A stretch of DNA of 64,000 nucleotides, taken from Hevea brasiliensis (taxonomy: Eukaryota; Streptophyta; Magnoliopsida; Malpighiales; Euphorbiaceae). Both the position numbers and the translations under genes were made by a program. Below are positions 42,416 to 54,900 of this stretch, piece after piece. The notes below the pieces were generated by a model. The model saw only the letters and a list, made by a program, of their open reading frames with translations, had not been told where the DNA came from and ran no database searches. Each line of letters opens with the position of its first letter. Position 1 is the first letter of the stretch. Location of the stretch: positions 268,098-332,097 of the forward strand of contig NW_026614707.1 of NCBI RefSeq assembly GCF_030052815.1. Direction: 5' to 3'.

Positions 42416-45189
42416 ATTTTGGTATCAGAGCAAAGGGACGTCCAAACAAGGTAGATTCTCTATTTGCTTCTTATTCTTTGTGTGTTTGTTACCTTTTTCA
42501 TATTTGCTGTTTGGCTCTAGTTCCATATTTGTTTCTTCTTCTTCATCTTGCATCTGGTTTTTTTTTTTCTTGCTAAACCTTGTTTTGCTTCTTATTGTGT
42601 TTCTGTTATTCGCATTTTTGTTCATTGTATGCTTGACTGAAATTGGCTCTTGGGGTTTAGTATGACTTGTTTGTTTAAAAATTTGTTTTGTTGAGTTTGT
42701 CTTAGAGTTTTGGGTTAATCAAGCCAAAGCCATTATTCTAGCTATCCATCTTGCTTCCTTTATTTTGATATTAAGCATGAGAGATTATTTGGGTCATTGA
42801 GTTCAACTTACCTATTAGGCCTGAAACTTTACCAGCATTATACTGAACCAAAATTTTGTGGCAGAATCAATCAAATTATGTTCACATAGCAAATAGACCC
42901 AGAAATTTCTGAAAATTTACCAGGTGTTTATACCCCACTTCAGTAGTTCCCGAATTAAATTTCAGCTTAAAATTCTACCATTTCTGTGGGGAACCAAAAT
43001 TTTGCGGCAGAATCAATCAAATTAAGTTCACATAGCAAATATACCCAGAAATTTCTGAAAAATTTACCAGGTGTTTATACCCCACTTCAGTAGTTCCCGA
43101 ATTAAATTTCAGCTTAAAATTGCTCCGTTTGTGTGGGGAACCAAAATTTTGCGGGAGACCCGATCAAATTAAGTTCACATTGCAAATCAGCCCAGAAATT
43201 CCTACAAATTTATAGGTTGTTTGTGCCACATTTGAGCTGTTCTCAAATTAAATCTCAGCTCAAAATTTATCCGTTTGTGTGAGGAACCAAAATTTTGCGG
43301 CAGACATGATTAAATTTGGTTTACATTGTAATCCTGTCAAGAAAAGCCTGAAATTCAAGCAGCAATTATTCAGTATTGGGTTGCATTTGTCTACTCAATT
43401 TCAGATCAAAATACACTCGTTTGCTTGGTGATCCTAAATTTATGCAATTCTTGATGTATTGTGTGAACTGCTGGTAATTGTGATAAGTTGGTGGCAAACT
43501 TGGATATTTAAGCTTGATATCTCTTCTTTAGGTTGTCTCTTGTCCAGCTTACTACTCTTTTATTTTGGTGTCTTCTTTCTTGACTCCTTATTGCAGTACA
43601 TTTTTATACTTGAGCTTTTCTTTTCTTGACTTCTTGAGTCACATTATTGCTTTCTTGATTACTCGTTTTGATCCGTCACGTTCAAGAATTTTATTGTGTG
43701 TTAAATTTTTGTGAGTACAGTCTAGGTTTGAGTTACTTGAGCTTGATAAGAACTTGTGGACATAGCCAAGAGAGATAAAAGGCACAGAGTGGTGAGTTCA
43801 TAAGAGGGGAAAAGCCTTGTTAAGTTAAACACGAGTGGAGTGTCCCCTGTTGAGTGTAAACACGTAAGGGAGCGAGTGAGCATTTTTGTTCATTGTATGC
43901 TTGACTGAAATTGGCTCTTGGGGTTTAGTATGACTTGTTTGTTTAAAAATTTGTTTTGTTGAGTTTGTCTTAGAGTTTTGGGTTAATCAAGCCAAAGCCA
44001 TTATTCTAGCTATCCATCTTGCTTCCTTTATTTTGATATTAAGCATGAGAGATTATTTGGGTCATTGAGTTCAACTTACCTATTAGGCCTGAAACTTTAC
44101 CAGCATTATACTGAACCAAAATTTTGTGGCAGAATCAATCAAATTATGTTCACATAGCAAATAGACCCAGAAATTTCTGAAAATTTACCAGGTGTTTATA
44201 CCCCACTTCAGTAGTTCCCGAATTAAATTTCAGCTTAAAATTCTACCATTTCTGTGGGGAACCAAAATTTTGCGGCAGAATCAATCAAATTAAGTTCACA
44301 TAGCAAATATACCCAGAAATTTCTGAAAAATTTACCAGGTGTTTATACCCCACTTCAGTAGTTCCCGAATTAAATTTCAGCTTAAAATTGCTCCGTTTGT
44401 GTGGGGAACCAAAATTTTGCGGGAGACCCGATCAAATTAAGTTCACATTGCAAATCAGCCCAGAAATTCCTACAAATTTATAGGTTGTTTGTGCCACATT
44501 TGAGCTGTTCTCAAATTAAATCTCAGCTCAAAATTTATCCGTTTGTGTGAGGAACCAAAATTTTGCGGCAGACATGATTAAATTTGGTTTACATTGTAAT
44601 CCTGTCAAGAAAAGCCTGAAATTCAAGCAGCAATTAGTCAGTATTGGGTTGCATTTGTCTACTCAATTTCAGATCAAAATACACTCGTTTGCTTGGTGAT
44701 CCTAAATTTATGCAATTCTTGATGTATTGTGTGAACTGCTGATAATTGTGATAAGTTGGTGGCAAACTTGGATATTTAAGCTTGATATCTCTTCTTTAGA
44801 TTGTCTCTTGTCCAGCTTACTACTCTTTTATTTTGGTGTCTTCTTTCTTGACTCCTTATTGCAGTACATTTTTATACTTGAGCTTTTCTTTTCTTGACTT
44901 CTTGAGTCACATTATTGCTTTCTTGATTACTCGTTTTGATCCGTCACGTCAAGAATTTTATTGTGTGTTAAATTTTTGTGAGTACAGTCTAGGTTTGAGT
45001 TACTTGAGCTTGATAAGAACTTGTGGACATAGCCAAGAGAGATAAAAGGCACAGAGTGGTGAGTTCATAAGAGGGGAAAAGCCTTGTTAAGTTAAACACG
45101 AGTGGAGTGTCCCCTGTTGAGTGTAAACACGTAAGGGAGCGAGTGAGGTGTTTTCTTTACACTAACCATTTTCTTGCAGGTCTGAAAAC
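42416..45189 (+). other. Family A leader with an internal 1,268-bp tandem duplication
   Basis: Primer site 42420-42431. The segment from GCATTTTTGTTCATTG at 42612 to 43879 is repeated from 43880 to about 45147, almost without change (for example CAATTATTCAG versus CAATTAGTCAG). Each copy holds the subrepeats with the core GGGGAACCAAAATTTTGCGG. The second copy continues through TTTTCTTGCAG into gag at 45190. No coding potential. Confidence 0.8.
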
Positions 45190-45426
45190 ATGTATAGAAG
45201 GGGTGATGGTAGTGAGGGGGAAGGTGAAAATACATTCTACATGCAGGCTGTCAGACAACAATTTGAAAGAATGAATGTTGTGTGCAATGGAATCATAGAT
45301 AGGTTGGAAAGATTGGAGCAAAGAGATAGGCAAAATGAGAGAAGGCCAAATAGGAGAGATCTTGTACCTCCAGTAGTTGAATCTGATGAAGATGAGGTTG
45401 ATGACTATGATTTTGAGGTTGAAAGA
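45190..45426 (+). pseudogene. gag: Family A Gag N-terminus joined directly to an LTR start
   Basis: ATG at 45190 ([16 protein letters not shown]), 79 codons to DYDFEVER. The next bases are TGATGAGAATC, the exact 5' terminus of the LTR, so the rest of gag and all of pol are missing. The same join occurs at 48240/48241. Confidence 0.8.
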
Positions 45427-45960
45427 TGATGAGAATCAAGCTACGTCCACAACAAAGGATTTCATCCAAGGTCCAATTACTAGAGCTAGAGCTAAATCAC
45501 TTCAGAATTTAATTTGTGAAATCATAAGGAGCAAGGATTATAAGCTGGAATGGCATGAAGAAAATGTAATGGATTAAATTTGGTGAAAATTATGCTTAGA
45601 AGTGACCAGGTGTCACGTGGAGCATTAGATTACATGGAATAACCTGTGGAGATGCATGCACCAGATCCAACCCATGTACATGTATCTGCTGGCACCTTTT
45701 TTCAATGAATATTCCATCTGTTATAACCACTTCTCTTTTGGACTTAAATGCTCTTATTTGCTGCTGCATTAAATTTACTTTTTGTAAGGAGTTTTTAGTC
45801 TTTTGATAGATTAATTTTTGTTTGGACTTAAAGCTCCTTACAGCTGTTACTAAAGTAGGGATATTTTTGTCTTTAGTTTTGAAGCCAAGAGGCTATAAAT
45901 ACAAGTGTAATGAGAGAGTGGAGGACACACTTGAATATTAATGAGAGATTGTTTCTGCTC
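45427..45960 (+). repeat. Family A LTR, 5' two-thirds, cut by pararetrovirus sequence
   Basis: From TGATGAG to GATTGTTTCTGCTC, including TATAAATA near 45893. It ends just downstream of the TATA region, where EPRV sequence begins (ACTGGTCACTACGC). The promoter therefore points into viral coat-protein/finger sequence. Confidence 0.8.
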
Positions 45961-47127
45961 ACTGGTCACTACGCTAATAAGTGTAGAGTCAAACAACAAA
46001 TTCAGGCCTTAGAAATTAATGATAATCTTAAAGATTCATTAATTGAAATCCTCTTAAATGAGTCTGATTCAGAAAAAGATTTAGAAGTCAATGCGTTAGA
46101 CTATACTTCTGAGGAATCCTCTACTGAGTTAGAAGCAGAACAAGAGAAAATCTGTGATGGAAAATGTGATCATTACAAAGCACTCTCTAGAAGTCATGTT
46201 TAAAGAACCTGAACCTCAACCTCTAGAAGTTAATAGACTAGTATACCCTAAACCTAGGGCAACAGTCGAAATGAAGCCTTATTATCCTAGGCCTTCACCA
46301 ATTAATCTACAATTTGAAGATACTAGTTATAACTACGTACAATTTGATGGAAATTCAATTGTAGAATGGAACATAGATGGATTATCTGAATACCAGATTA
46401 AAAATACTATCCATTTTATGACCATGTATGCATTTGCCGCTAAATCAAAAGGAAATAGTGAGCAACAAATAGTCCACGCAATTACATGTGGATTTACAGG
46501 CCAACTTAAAGGTTGGTGGGATTTTTCCTTAACTGAGGAAGGAAAAAGACAAATTTACGATGCTGTTAAAACAGAACAATCAGCAACAGGTCAAACTCAA
46601 GTCCCAGACTGTGTGTATACCTTGCTGTGTACAATAGGATTACACTTCGTAGGAACTATGAGTATGTACCTAGATAGATCCCAGGAACAACTAATAAATC
46701 TTAGGTGTCCTGACCTATCTCATTTCAAATGGTATAAAGATACCTTCTTTTCCCTTATATTTGTCAGGGAAGACAATCAATATGATTTTTGGAAAGAAAA
46801 ATTTCTTTCTGGATTGCCCTCGTTATTTGCTGAACGAGTCAAAAAACAAATAAGAGACAAACATGACAAAACCTTGCCATACAATCAATATACCTTTGGT
46901 GAATTAGCATCCGAAGTAGTCACTGCAGGGTTAACACTGTGCAATGAACTAAGACTTCAGCGCCAATTACACAAAGAACGAATCACGGGTAAAAGAATAC
47001 TCGGTGATTTCTGTGAACAGTATGGTTTACCACCAGTAACTTTTCCTAATAAAGGCAAAGTTAAAAAACTGGGGAGAGAGAGTAAGAGAAGGTTTAAAAA
47101 ACACGAAAACTTTTACCCTCGACAGAA
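45961..47127 (+). pseudogene. Two pararetrovirus fragments joined out of order
   Basis: 45961-46186 encodes the second half of the CCHC finger and the acidic linker (TGHYANKCRVKQQ ... KICDGKCDHYKAL). At 46186/46187 it jumps back to coat-protein sequence (LEVMFKEPEPQPLEV ... GFTGQLKGWWDFSL ... RRFKKHENFYPRQ), a 337-codon open frame. In the viral genome the second piece lies upstream of the first, so this is a rearranged or circularly permuted piece. No stop at GNSEQQ, unlike the copy at 29648-38142. Confidence 0.8.
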
Positions 47128-47588
47128 ATTCAGACTCAGTTTCAGTTTCTTCTTGTCCTTGACTTAAAGGAGCAATACTTAAGGCTTTTAACCTTTGTTC
47201 TAATTCTTCTTGAATGTTCAAAGATCTGGTTAAGGGTGCTATGGTCTTCTTTTTAGAATCCTTAGCTTCCAATCCTAATTCTGCTAACCTTTTAGTTAGT
47301 TCATCGACTATTTCTGAGTTCCCACCTAATTTAATAGGGGTTTTATCTGTTTCAATAGGTTTACATAAAACCTTTTTCTCCATTGAGGCTTTAGAGGTTT
47401 CTCCCTTTTCTGGGCGGTATTCTCTTGACTTAAAGGTCTGGAGTTGAGTTTCTACTCTGGTCAATTGTTGACCTATGGTGTATAAGCTAAGGTTGGCATA
47501 ATTACCCTGCTTATCTGATCTTGAGAATGGAGAACACTCAAATTCCTGATTTTCTGATACCTTATAAGATATCTCTGTTAATGGTGGA
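47128..47588 (-). pseudogene. Inverted pararetrovirus coat-protein fragment
   Basis: Opposite in orientation to 45961-47127; encodes SLYTIGQQLTRVETQLQTF ... LTKRLAELGLEAKDSKKK ... QGQEETETES. The inversion point at 47127/47128 lies in CGACAG|AAATTCAGACTC. The right end at about 47588 meets LTR sequence (GGATG|GAATGCTC). Confidence 0.8.
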
Positions 47589-47805
47589 TGGAATGCTCTT
47601 ATTTGCTGCTGTATTAAATTTACTTTTTGTAAGGAGTTTTTAATCTTTTGATAGATTAATTTTTGTTTGGACTTAAAGCTCCTTACAGCTGTTACTAAAG
47701 TAGGGATATTTTTGTCTTTTGTTTTGAAGCCAAGAGGCTATAAATACAAGTGTAATGAGAGAGTGGAGGACACACTTGAATATTAATGAGAGATTGTTTC
47801 TGCTC
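47589..47805 (+). repeat. Family A LTR middle fragment
   Basis: From AATGCTCTTATTTGCTGCTG to GTTTCTGCTC; contains TATAAATA near 47738. It leads into the same EPRV join as at 45960. Confidence 0.8.
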
Positions 47806-48240
47806 ACTGGTCACTACGCTAATAAGTGTAGAGTCAAACAACAAATTCAGGCCTTAGAAATTAATGATAATCTTAAAGATTCATTAATTGAAATCCTCTT
47901 AAATGAGTCTGATTCAGAAAAAGATTTAGAAGTCAATGCGTTAGACTATACTTCTGAGGAATCCTCTACTGAGTTAGAACCAGAACAAGAGAAAATCTGT
48001 GATGGAAAATGTGATCATTACAAAGCACTCTGTACCTTAAATGGTTTATGTGTCTTGACAAAAGAGCAAAACTTGATGTTAGATCTTATAGATAAGATAG
48101 AAGATCAAGGAGAAAAAAGAGAAAGATTGGAGCAAAGAGATAGGCAAAATGAGAGAAGGCCAAATAGGAGAGATCTTGTACCTCCAGTAGTTGAATCTGA
48201 TGAAGATGAGGTTGATGACTATGATTTTGAGGTTGAAAGA
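47806..48240 (+). pseudogene. Pararetrovirus finger/linker fused to a Gag fragment
   Basis: Open from ATG 47755 in the LTR (MREWRTHLNINERLFLL) through viral TGHYANKCRVKQQ ... LIDKIEDQGEKR. At about 48119-48122 it passes in frame into Gag [17 protein letters not shown] ... DYDFEVER, 162 codons in all. Virus and gag share GAGAAA at the join. It ends at the LTR start at 48241. A three-way LTR/virus/Gag chimera. Confidence 0.8.
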
Positions 48241-48774
48241 TGATGAAAATCAAGCTACGTCCACAACAAAGGATTTCATCCAAGGTCCAATTACTAGAGC
48301 TAGAGCTAAATCACTTCAGAATTTAATTTGTGAAATCATAAGGGGCAAGGATTATAAGCTGGAATGGCATGAAGAAAATGTAAAGGATTAAATTTGGTGA
48401 AAATTATGCTTAGAAGTGACCAGGTGTCACGTGGAGCATTAGATTACATGGAATAACCTGTGGACATGCATGCACCAGATCCAACCCATGTACATGTATC
48501 TGCTGGCACCTTTTCTCAAGGAATATTCCATCTGTTATAACCACTTCTCTTTTGGACTTAAATGCCCTTATTTGCTGCTGCATTAAATTTACTTTTTGTA
48601 AGGAGTTTTTAGTCTTTTGATAGATTAATTTTTGTTTGGACTTAAAGCTCCTTACAGCTGTTACTAAAGTAGGGATATTTTTGTCTTTTGTTTTGAAGCC
48701 AAGAGGCTATAAATACAAGTGTAATGAGAGAGTGGAGGACACACTTGAATATTAATGAGAGATTGTTTCTGCTC
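48241..48774 (+). repeat. Family A LTR 5' two-thirds, second copy of the chimeric junction
   Basis: Same extent as 45427-45960 with few differences (TGATGAAAATCAAGC for TGATGAGAATCAAGC). It starts directly after gag and ends in the identical LTR-EPRV join. Confidence 0.8.
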
Positions 48775-48914
48775 ACTGGTCACTACGCTAATAAGTGTAG
48801 AGTCAAACAACAAATTCAGGCCTTAGAAATTAATGATAATCTTAAAGATTCATTAATTGAAATCCTCTTAAATGAGTCTGATTCAGAAAAAGATTTAGAA
48901 GTCAATGCGTTAGA
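48775..48914 (+). pseudogene. Short pararetrovirus insert inside an LTR
   Basis: 140 bp of the CCHC/linker region (TGHYANKCRVKQQ to VNALE), flanked by the two parts of one LTR. The LTR resumes at AATATTAATGAGAG, repeating about 30 bp that also precede the insert (48748-48774). This looks like a longer viral insert later shortened by recombination, or a template-switch excursion. Confidence 0.8.
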
Positions 48915-49225
48915 ATATTAATGAGAGATTGTTTCTGCTCCTCTAGTGATTAAATTGGCTGTTGCCTTTGTTCTTGTGAAGCTCATTAACTTGCTGAGAT
49001 TCTATCTTGCAAGGTTTAATGTGCATAATATTCTTGGTTTATTCATTCTCCATATGAATTAGGTCAAGAATCCCATTTCTGATATTTTCTTTGAATTACA
49101 CAACAATCTGATTGTGCTGGTTCAAAGATTCAAATTCATACATCTTGATTTGGTGCTTTCCATATTGTTCATTTAATTCTTGAATGTGGGTTTTCAAGTT
49201 ACCAATTACTTGAAGGTTCACATCA
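48915..49225 (+). repeat. Family A LTR 3' end, functional 5' LTR end of the fullest copy
   Basis: Completes the LTR that began at 48241 and ends GGTTCACATCA at 49225. Primer site TGGTATCAGAGC at 49230-49241. Confidence 0.8.
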
Positions 49226-50654
49226 GTTTTGGTATCAGAGCAAAGGAACGTCCAAACAAGGTAGATTCTCTATTTGCCTTTTATTCTTTGTGTTTCTTAC
49301 CTTCTTCATATTTGCTGTTTGGCTCTTGGGGTTTAGTTGGACCTGTTTGTTTAAAAATTTGTTTTGTTGGGTTTGTCTTAGGGTTTTGGGTTAATCAAGC
49401 TAAAACGATTATTCTAGCCATCCATTTTGCTTCCTTCATTTTCATATTAAGCATGAGAGATTAACTGGTTCATTGAGTTCGACTTACCAATTTAGCCTGA
49501 AACTGTACCAGCATTATTTGGATGTGTTTAAGATGTTGGGTGTAAATTTTGGGGGTTGTTTGATATCGTTTGCCTGCTGAACCAAAATTTTGCGGTAGAC
49601 CCGATCAAATTATGTTCACATAGGAAATAGACCCAGAAATTCCTGAAAATTTACAAGGTGTTTATACCCCATATCAGTAGTTCCCATATTAAATTTCAGC
49701 TTAAAATTCAACCATTTGTGTAGGGAACCAAAATTTTGCGGCAGAATCGATCAAAATAAGTTCACATAGCAAATATACCCAGAAATTTCTGAAAATTTAC
49801 CGAGTGTTTATACCCCATATCAGTAGTACCCAAATTAAATTTCAGCTTAAAAATCATCCGTTTGTGTGGGGAACTAAAATTTTGCGGCAGACACGATCAA
49901 ATTAAGTTCACATAGAAAATCAGCCCTGAAATTCCTGAAAATTTACAGGCCATTTGTGCCACATTTGAGCTATTCTCAAATTAAATTTCAGCTCAAAATT
50001 TAATCGTTTGTGTGGGGAACCAAAATTTTGCGGCAGACACGATTATATTTGATTTACATAGTAAGTCTGTCAAGAAAAGCGTGAAATTCTTGCAGCAATT
50101 AGTCAGTATTGGGTTGCATTTGCCTACTCAATTTCAGATCAAAATACACTCATTTGCTTGGTGATCCTAAATTTATGCAATTCTTGGTGTATTGTGTGAA
50201 CTGCTGGTAATTGTGATAAGTTGGTGGCAAACTTGGATATTTAAGCTTAATATCTCTACTTTAGGTTGTCTCTTTTCCAGCTTACTACTCTTTTATTTTG
50301 GTGTCTTCTTTCTTGATTCCTATTGCATTACATTTCCATACTTGAGCTTTTCTTTTCTTGACTTCTTGAATCACATTATTGTTTTCTTGATTACTCGTTT
50401 TGATCCGTCACGTTCAAGAATTTTATTGTGTGTTAAATTTTTGTGGGTACAGTCTTGGTTTGAGTTACTTGAGTTTGATAAGAACTTGTGGACATAGCCA
50501 AGAGAGGTAAAAGGCACAGAGTGGTGAGTTCATAAGAGGGAAAAAGCCTTGTTGAGTTAAACATGAGTGGAGTGTCCTCTGTTGAGTGTAAACACGTAAG
50601 GGAGTGAGTGAGGTGCTTTCTTTACACTAACCATTTTCTTGCAGGTCTGAAAAC
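49226..50654 (+). other. Leader of the fullest family A element, possible 1,384-nt intron
   Basis: Donor-like AAACAAG|GTAGAT (GT at 49261-49262); acceptor CCATTTTCTTGCAG (AG at 50643-50644), ten bases before the gag ATG. Four subrepeats at about 49570-50045 with GGAACCAAAATTTTGCGG cores. A deletion near 49315-49323 removes the segment that in other leaders encodes the longer spacer between the donor and GGTTTAG. Confidence 0.7.
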
Positions 50655-51923
50655 ATGTCTAGAAGGGGTGATGGTTGTGAGGGGGAAGGTGAAAATCCAT
50701 TCTACATGCAGGCTGTCAGACAACAATTTGAAAGAATGAATGTTGTGTGCAATGAAATCATAGATATGTTGGAAAGATTGGAGCAAAGAGATAGGCAAAA
50801 TGAGAGAAGGCCAAATAGGAGGGATCTTGTACCTCCAATAGTTGAATCTGATGAAGTTGAGGTTGATAACTATGATTTTGAGGTTGAAAGACCTAGGAGG
50901 GGTAGATATGAGAGAAGAGCTGAAGATAGGAGGAATGGGGATATGAGGATAAGAAGAGAGGAAAGAGAGAGGAATAGGGTAGATGACAGTATCAAAAGTA
51001 TTAAAATGAGCATCCCTTCTTTCCAAGGGAAAAATGATCCGGATGTGTATCTTGAATGGGAAAGGAAGGTAGAAGCTGTGTTTGATTGTCATCACTATTC
51101 AGAGGAAAAGAAAGTAAAGTTAGCAGCAGTAGAATTTACTGATTATGCTTTGGTATGGTGGGATCAAGTGTTGATTAGTAGAAGGAGAAATTATGAGCAA
51201 TCAATTGCAACCTGGGGTGAGATGAAAACTATAATGAGGAAGAGATTTGTTCCTAGTCATTATTATAGAGAGCTACATCAGAGGTTACAAAAATTGACTC
51301 AAGGTTCTAAAAGTGTTGAAGATTATCATAAAGAAATGGAAATTGCTATGATTAGAGCAAATGTGGAGGAGGATAGAGAAGCCACCATGGCTAGATTCTT
51401 GAATGGGCTAAACAAGGAGATTGCTCATATTGTTGAGTTACATCACTATGTTGAGTTGGAGGATATGGTCCACATGGCTACGAAGGTAGAAAGGCAACTT
51501 AAAAGCAAGTCAAAATTTGGAGGAAATGCAAGTACTTCATCTTGGAAGTCTAACTGGAAGAAGGAGGATAGGGAAAAGGCTTTTAGCAACTATAAGAAAA
51601 ATGAGGATAAGGATAAGGAAAAGAAGGTGGAGAAGAAATTTGTAGAAAGTAAAGGAAAGGAGGTTGCAACTACTACCCGAAATAGAGACGTGAAGTGTTT
51701 TATGTGTTTGGGCAGTGGACACATAGCTTCTCAATGCCCTAACAAGAGAGTCATGGTCATGAGAGAAAATGGTGAGATAGAAACAGAGGAGGAAATTGTG
51801 AGTGATTCCACATCTTCAGGGGAGGAGGATGCAGAGGTAGAATATGCTGCTGAAGGAAGTGCTCTAGTGATTATGAGAGCATTAAATACTCAAATAAAGG
51901 AGGGTGTTGGTGATGAATTGTAA
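50655..51923 (+). CDS. gag: Family A Gag, complete to a stop before protease
   Basis: ATG at 50655 ([16 protein letters not shown]), 422 codons. Arg/Glu-rich N-terminus (residues 1-115), Gag core 130-290 ([30 protein letters not shown]), Lys-rich linker 300-345, CCHC knuckle [14 protein letters not shown] at 348-361, acidic segment, and TAA at 51921-51923 replacing the His codon (GDELHRET) seen in the array. Unlike the array copies it lacks the premature stop after GTS, so this is the only full-length Gag of the family here. It could be made as a free Gag. Confidence 0.85.
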   Translation: MSRRGDGCEGEGENPFYMQAVRQQFERMNVVCNEIIDMLERLEQRDRQNERRPNRRDLVPPIVESDEVEVDNYDFEVERPRRGRYERRAEDRRNGDMRIRREERERNRVDDSIKSIKMSIPSFQGKNDPDVYLEWERKVEAVFDCHHYSEEKKVKLAAVEFTDYALVWWDQVLISRRRNYEQSIATWGEMKTIMRKRFVPSHYYRELHQRLQKLTQGSKSVEDYHKEMEIAMIRANVEEDREATMARFLNGLNKEIAHIVELHHYVELEDMVHMATKVERQLKSKSKFGGNASTSSWKSNWKKEDREKAFSNYKKNEDKDKEKKVEKKFVESKGKEVATTTRNRDVKCFMCLGSGHIASQCPNKRVMVMRENGEIETEEEIVSDSTSSGEEDAEVEYAAEGSALVIMRALNTQIKEGVGDEL

Positions 51924-54900
51924 AGAGAAACAATTTTTCATGCAAGGTGTCTTATCCAAGACAAAGCTTGTAGTGTCATCATTGATGGGGGAAGTTGTGC
52001 CAATGTTGCTAGTACTATTTTGGTGCAGAGATTAGGGTTGAGGACTTTGAAACACACTAGACCCTATAAATTGCAGTGGTTGAATGAATGCGGTGAGGTG
52101 AAAGTAACAAAACGAGTGCTGATTTCCTTTGCAATAGGAAAGTATCAAGATGAGGTTATGTGTGACGTGGTTCCAATGCAAGCTGGCCATTTATTACTTG
52201 GCCAACCATGGCAATTTGATAGAAAGGTGATCCACGATGGGTATAAAAATAGGTATTCTTTTGAAATGAATGGAAGGAAAATCATTTTGGCACCTATGAC
52301 ACCAAAACAGATTTATGAAGACCAAACAAGGCTTAAGCAAGCAATGGGTGAGGAAAAATCAAGAGTGGCCGAAAAGAGAGCAGAGAAGAAAAGAAGGAGT
52401 GAAAAGAAATTGAGTGAAAATGTTGTGAGTGAGCAAGACAAGGGTGGTTGTGAGGAAAGAAAAGAGAGTAAAGAAAACATTCCAAGAGTGCTTGAAAAAG
52501 GTGAATCTTCGGCGCAAAAGGAGAGCTGTGCGGAAAGAGGGGAGAGAAAATTAAGCTTGTATGCTAAAGGAAGAGATGTGAGGAATGCCATGTTTGCCAA
52601 CAAGCAAATGTTATTAATTGTGTTTAAGGACTCTTGTTTATCCACATCTGACCTTGACCCCAATTTGCCTAGTGTTGTTGTCTCCCTTTTGCAGGAATAT
52701 GAGGATGTACTACCTGAGGAGATGCCAGCTGGACTACCACCTATTCGAGGGATTGAGCACCAGATTGATTTTGTACCTGGAGCAGTTATTCCCAACCGTC
52801 CAGCCTATAGAAGTAACCCTGAAGAAACCAAAGAATTACAAAGGCAAGTTGAGGAATTGCTAGCTAAGGGATATGTGAGAGAAAGTATGAGCCCTTGTGC
52901 TGTACCCGTCCTTTTGGTACCAAAGAATGATGGCACACGGCGCATGTGTGTGGATTGTAGGGCGGTCAACAAAATCACTGTAAAGTATCGCCATCCTATA
53001 CCTAGATTGGATGATATGTTGGATGAACTTTGTGGTGCTTGTGTTTTTACCAAAATTGACTTGAAAAGCGGATATCATCAAATTCGCATGAAAGTAGGTG
53101 ATGAATGGAAGACTGCATTTAAAACAAAACATGGACTATATGAGTGGTTAGTGATGCCTTTTGGGCTAACTAATGCTCCTAGCACTTTTATGAGATTGAT
53201 GAATCATGTGTTGCGTGCTTTTATTGGAAAATTTGTTGTTGTTTATTTTGATGATATATTGGTTTACAGTAGAGGCATGAATGAACACATGCATCATTTA
53301 AGGGCTGTATTCGATGTGTTAAGAAAGGAACAATTATATGCTAACTTGAAGAAATGTTCATTTTGCATGGAAAAGGTTGTCTTTTTAGGATTTGTCATTA
53401 GTGCTAATGGTGTTGAAGTTGATGATGAAAAAATTAGAGCTATTAGAGACTAGCCCATTCCAAAGACTGCATCTGAAGTACGTAGTTTTCATGGACTAGC
53501 TAGTTTCTATAGAAGATTTATTAAGAATTTCAGTACCATTGCAGCACCATTGAATGATCTTGTCAAAAAGAATGTTAATTTTGTTTGGGAATAGAAACAA
53601 GATGATGCTTTTCACAAAATTAAAGAGATGTTATGTTCCGCTCCTGTATTGGCTTTACCTGATTCTTCTAAAACTTTTGAGATTGAGTGTGACGCATCAG
53701 GAATAGGTATTGGAGCCGTTTTATTGCAGGAAAAGAGACCAATAGCATACTTTAGTGAGAAGCTTAATGGAGCAGCTTTAAACTATTCTACATATGACAA
53801 GGAGTTGTATGCATTGGTACGTGCCTTGCAAACATGGCAACATTACCTTTGGCCAAAGCAATTTGTCATCCACACAGATCATGAGTCATTGAAGCATATC
53901 AAGGGGCAAAATAAGTTGAGTAGGCGCCATGCAAAATGGGTTGAGTTCCTTGAGACCTTCCCATATGTGATTCAATACAAACATGGAAAAGAAAATGTGG
54001 TGGCTGATGCCTTATCTCGAAGGTATAACCATCTTGCCCTTCTTGATGCAAAGTTATTAGGATTCGAATATGTGAAAGAATTATATGCTGAAGATGATGA
54101 CTTTGCTAGAGTGTATGCAGCTTGTGAAAAGAATGCTTTTGAGAAGTTTTATAGGCATGATGGATATTTGTTTAGAGAACATAGATTGTGTGTGCCTAAG
54201 AGTTCCATGCGTGAATTACTTGTGAATGAGTCTCATGCTGGTGGATTAATGGGTCATTTTGGTGTTGCCAAAACTTTAGATGTATTGAAGGAACATTTTT
54301 ATTGGCCGAATATGAAAAGAGATGTTGAAAGAGTATGTGTTAGGTGCATTGTGTGTGCTAAGGCTAAATCTAGAGTTTTGCCACAAGGTTTGTATACACC
54401 TTTGCCTACCCCTAGTGATCCTTGGGTTCATTTGTCTATGGATTTTGTGTTGGGATTACCTAGTTTTAAACAAGGCGATGATTCAATTTTTGTTGTTGTT
54501 GACAGGTTTTCAAAAATGGCACATTTTATTCCATGCCATAAAACTGATGATGCTACAAATGTTGCAAATTTATTTTGTAGAGATATTGTTAGGTTGCTAT
54601 TGGAAGGTTTTGTGGGGAAACATCCCTAAGAGTTTAGTTAGTGATAGGGATGTTAAATTCCTTAGTCACTTTTGGAAGGTTTTGTGGGGAAAACTGGGCA
54701 CCAAGTTGTTATTTTCCACCACTTGTCACCCACAAACCGATGGTCAAACTGAAGTAGTAAATAGGACACTAACTACTCTTTTGCGTGCTGTGGTTAAGCA
54801 AAATTTGAAGTCATGGGAAGATTGCATTCCACTTGTTGAATTTGCATACAATAGAAATGTGCATTCTTCTACTGGCTATTCTCCATTTGAAATTGTGTAT

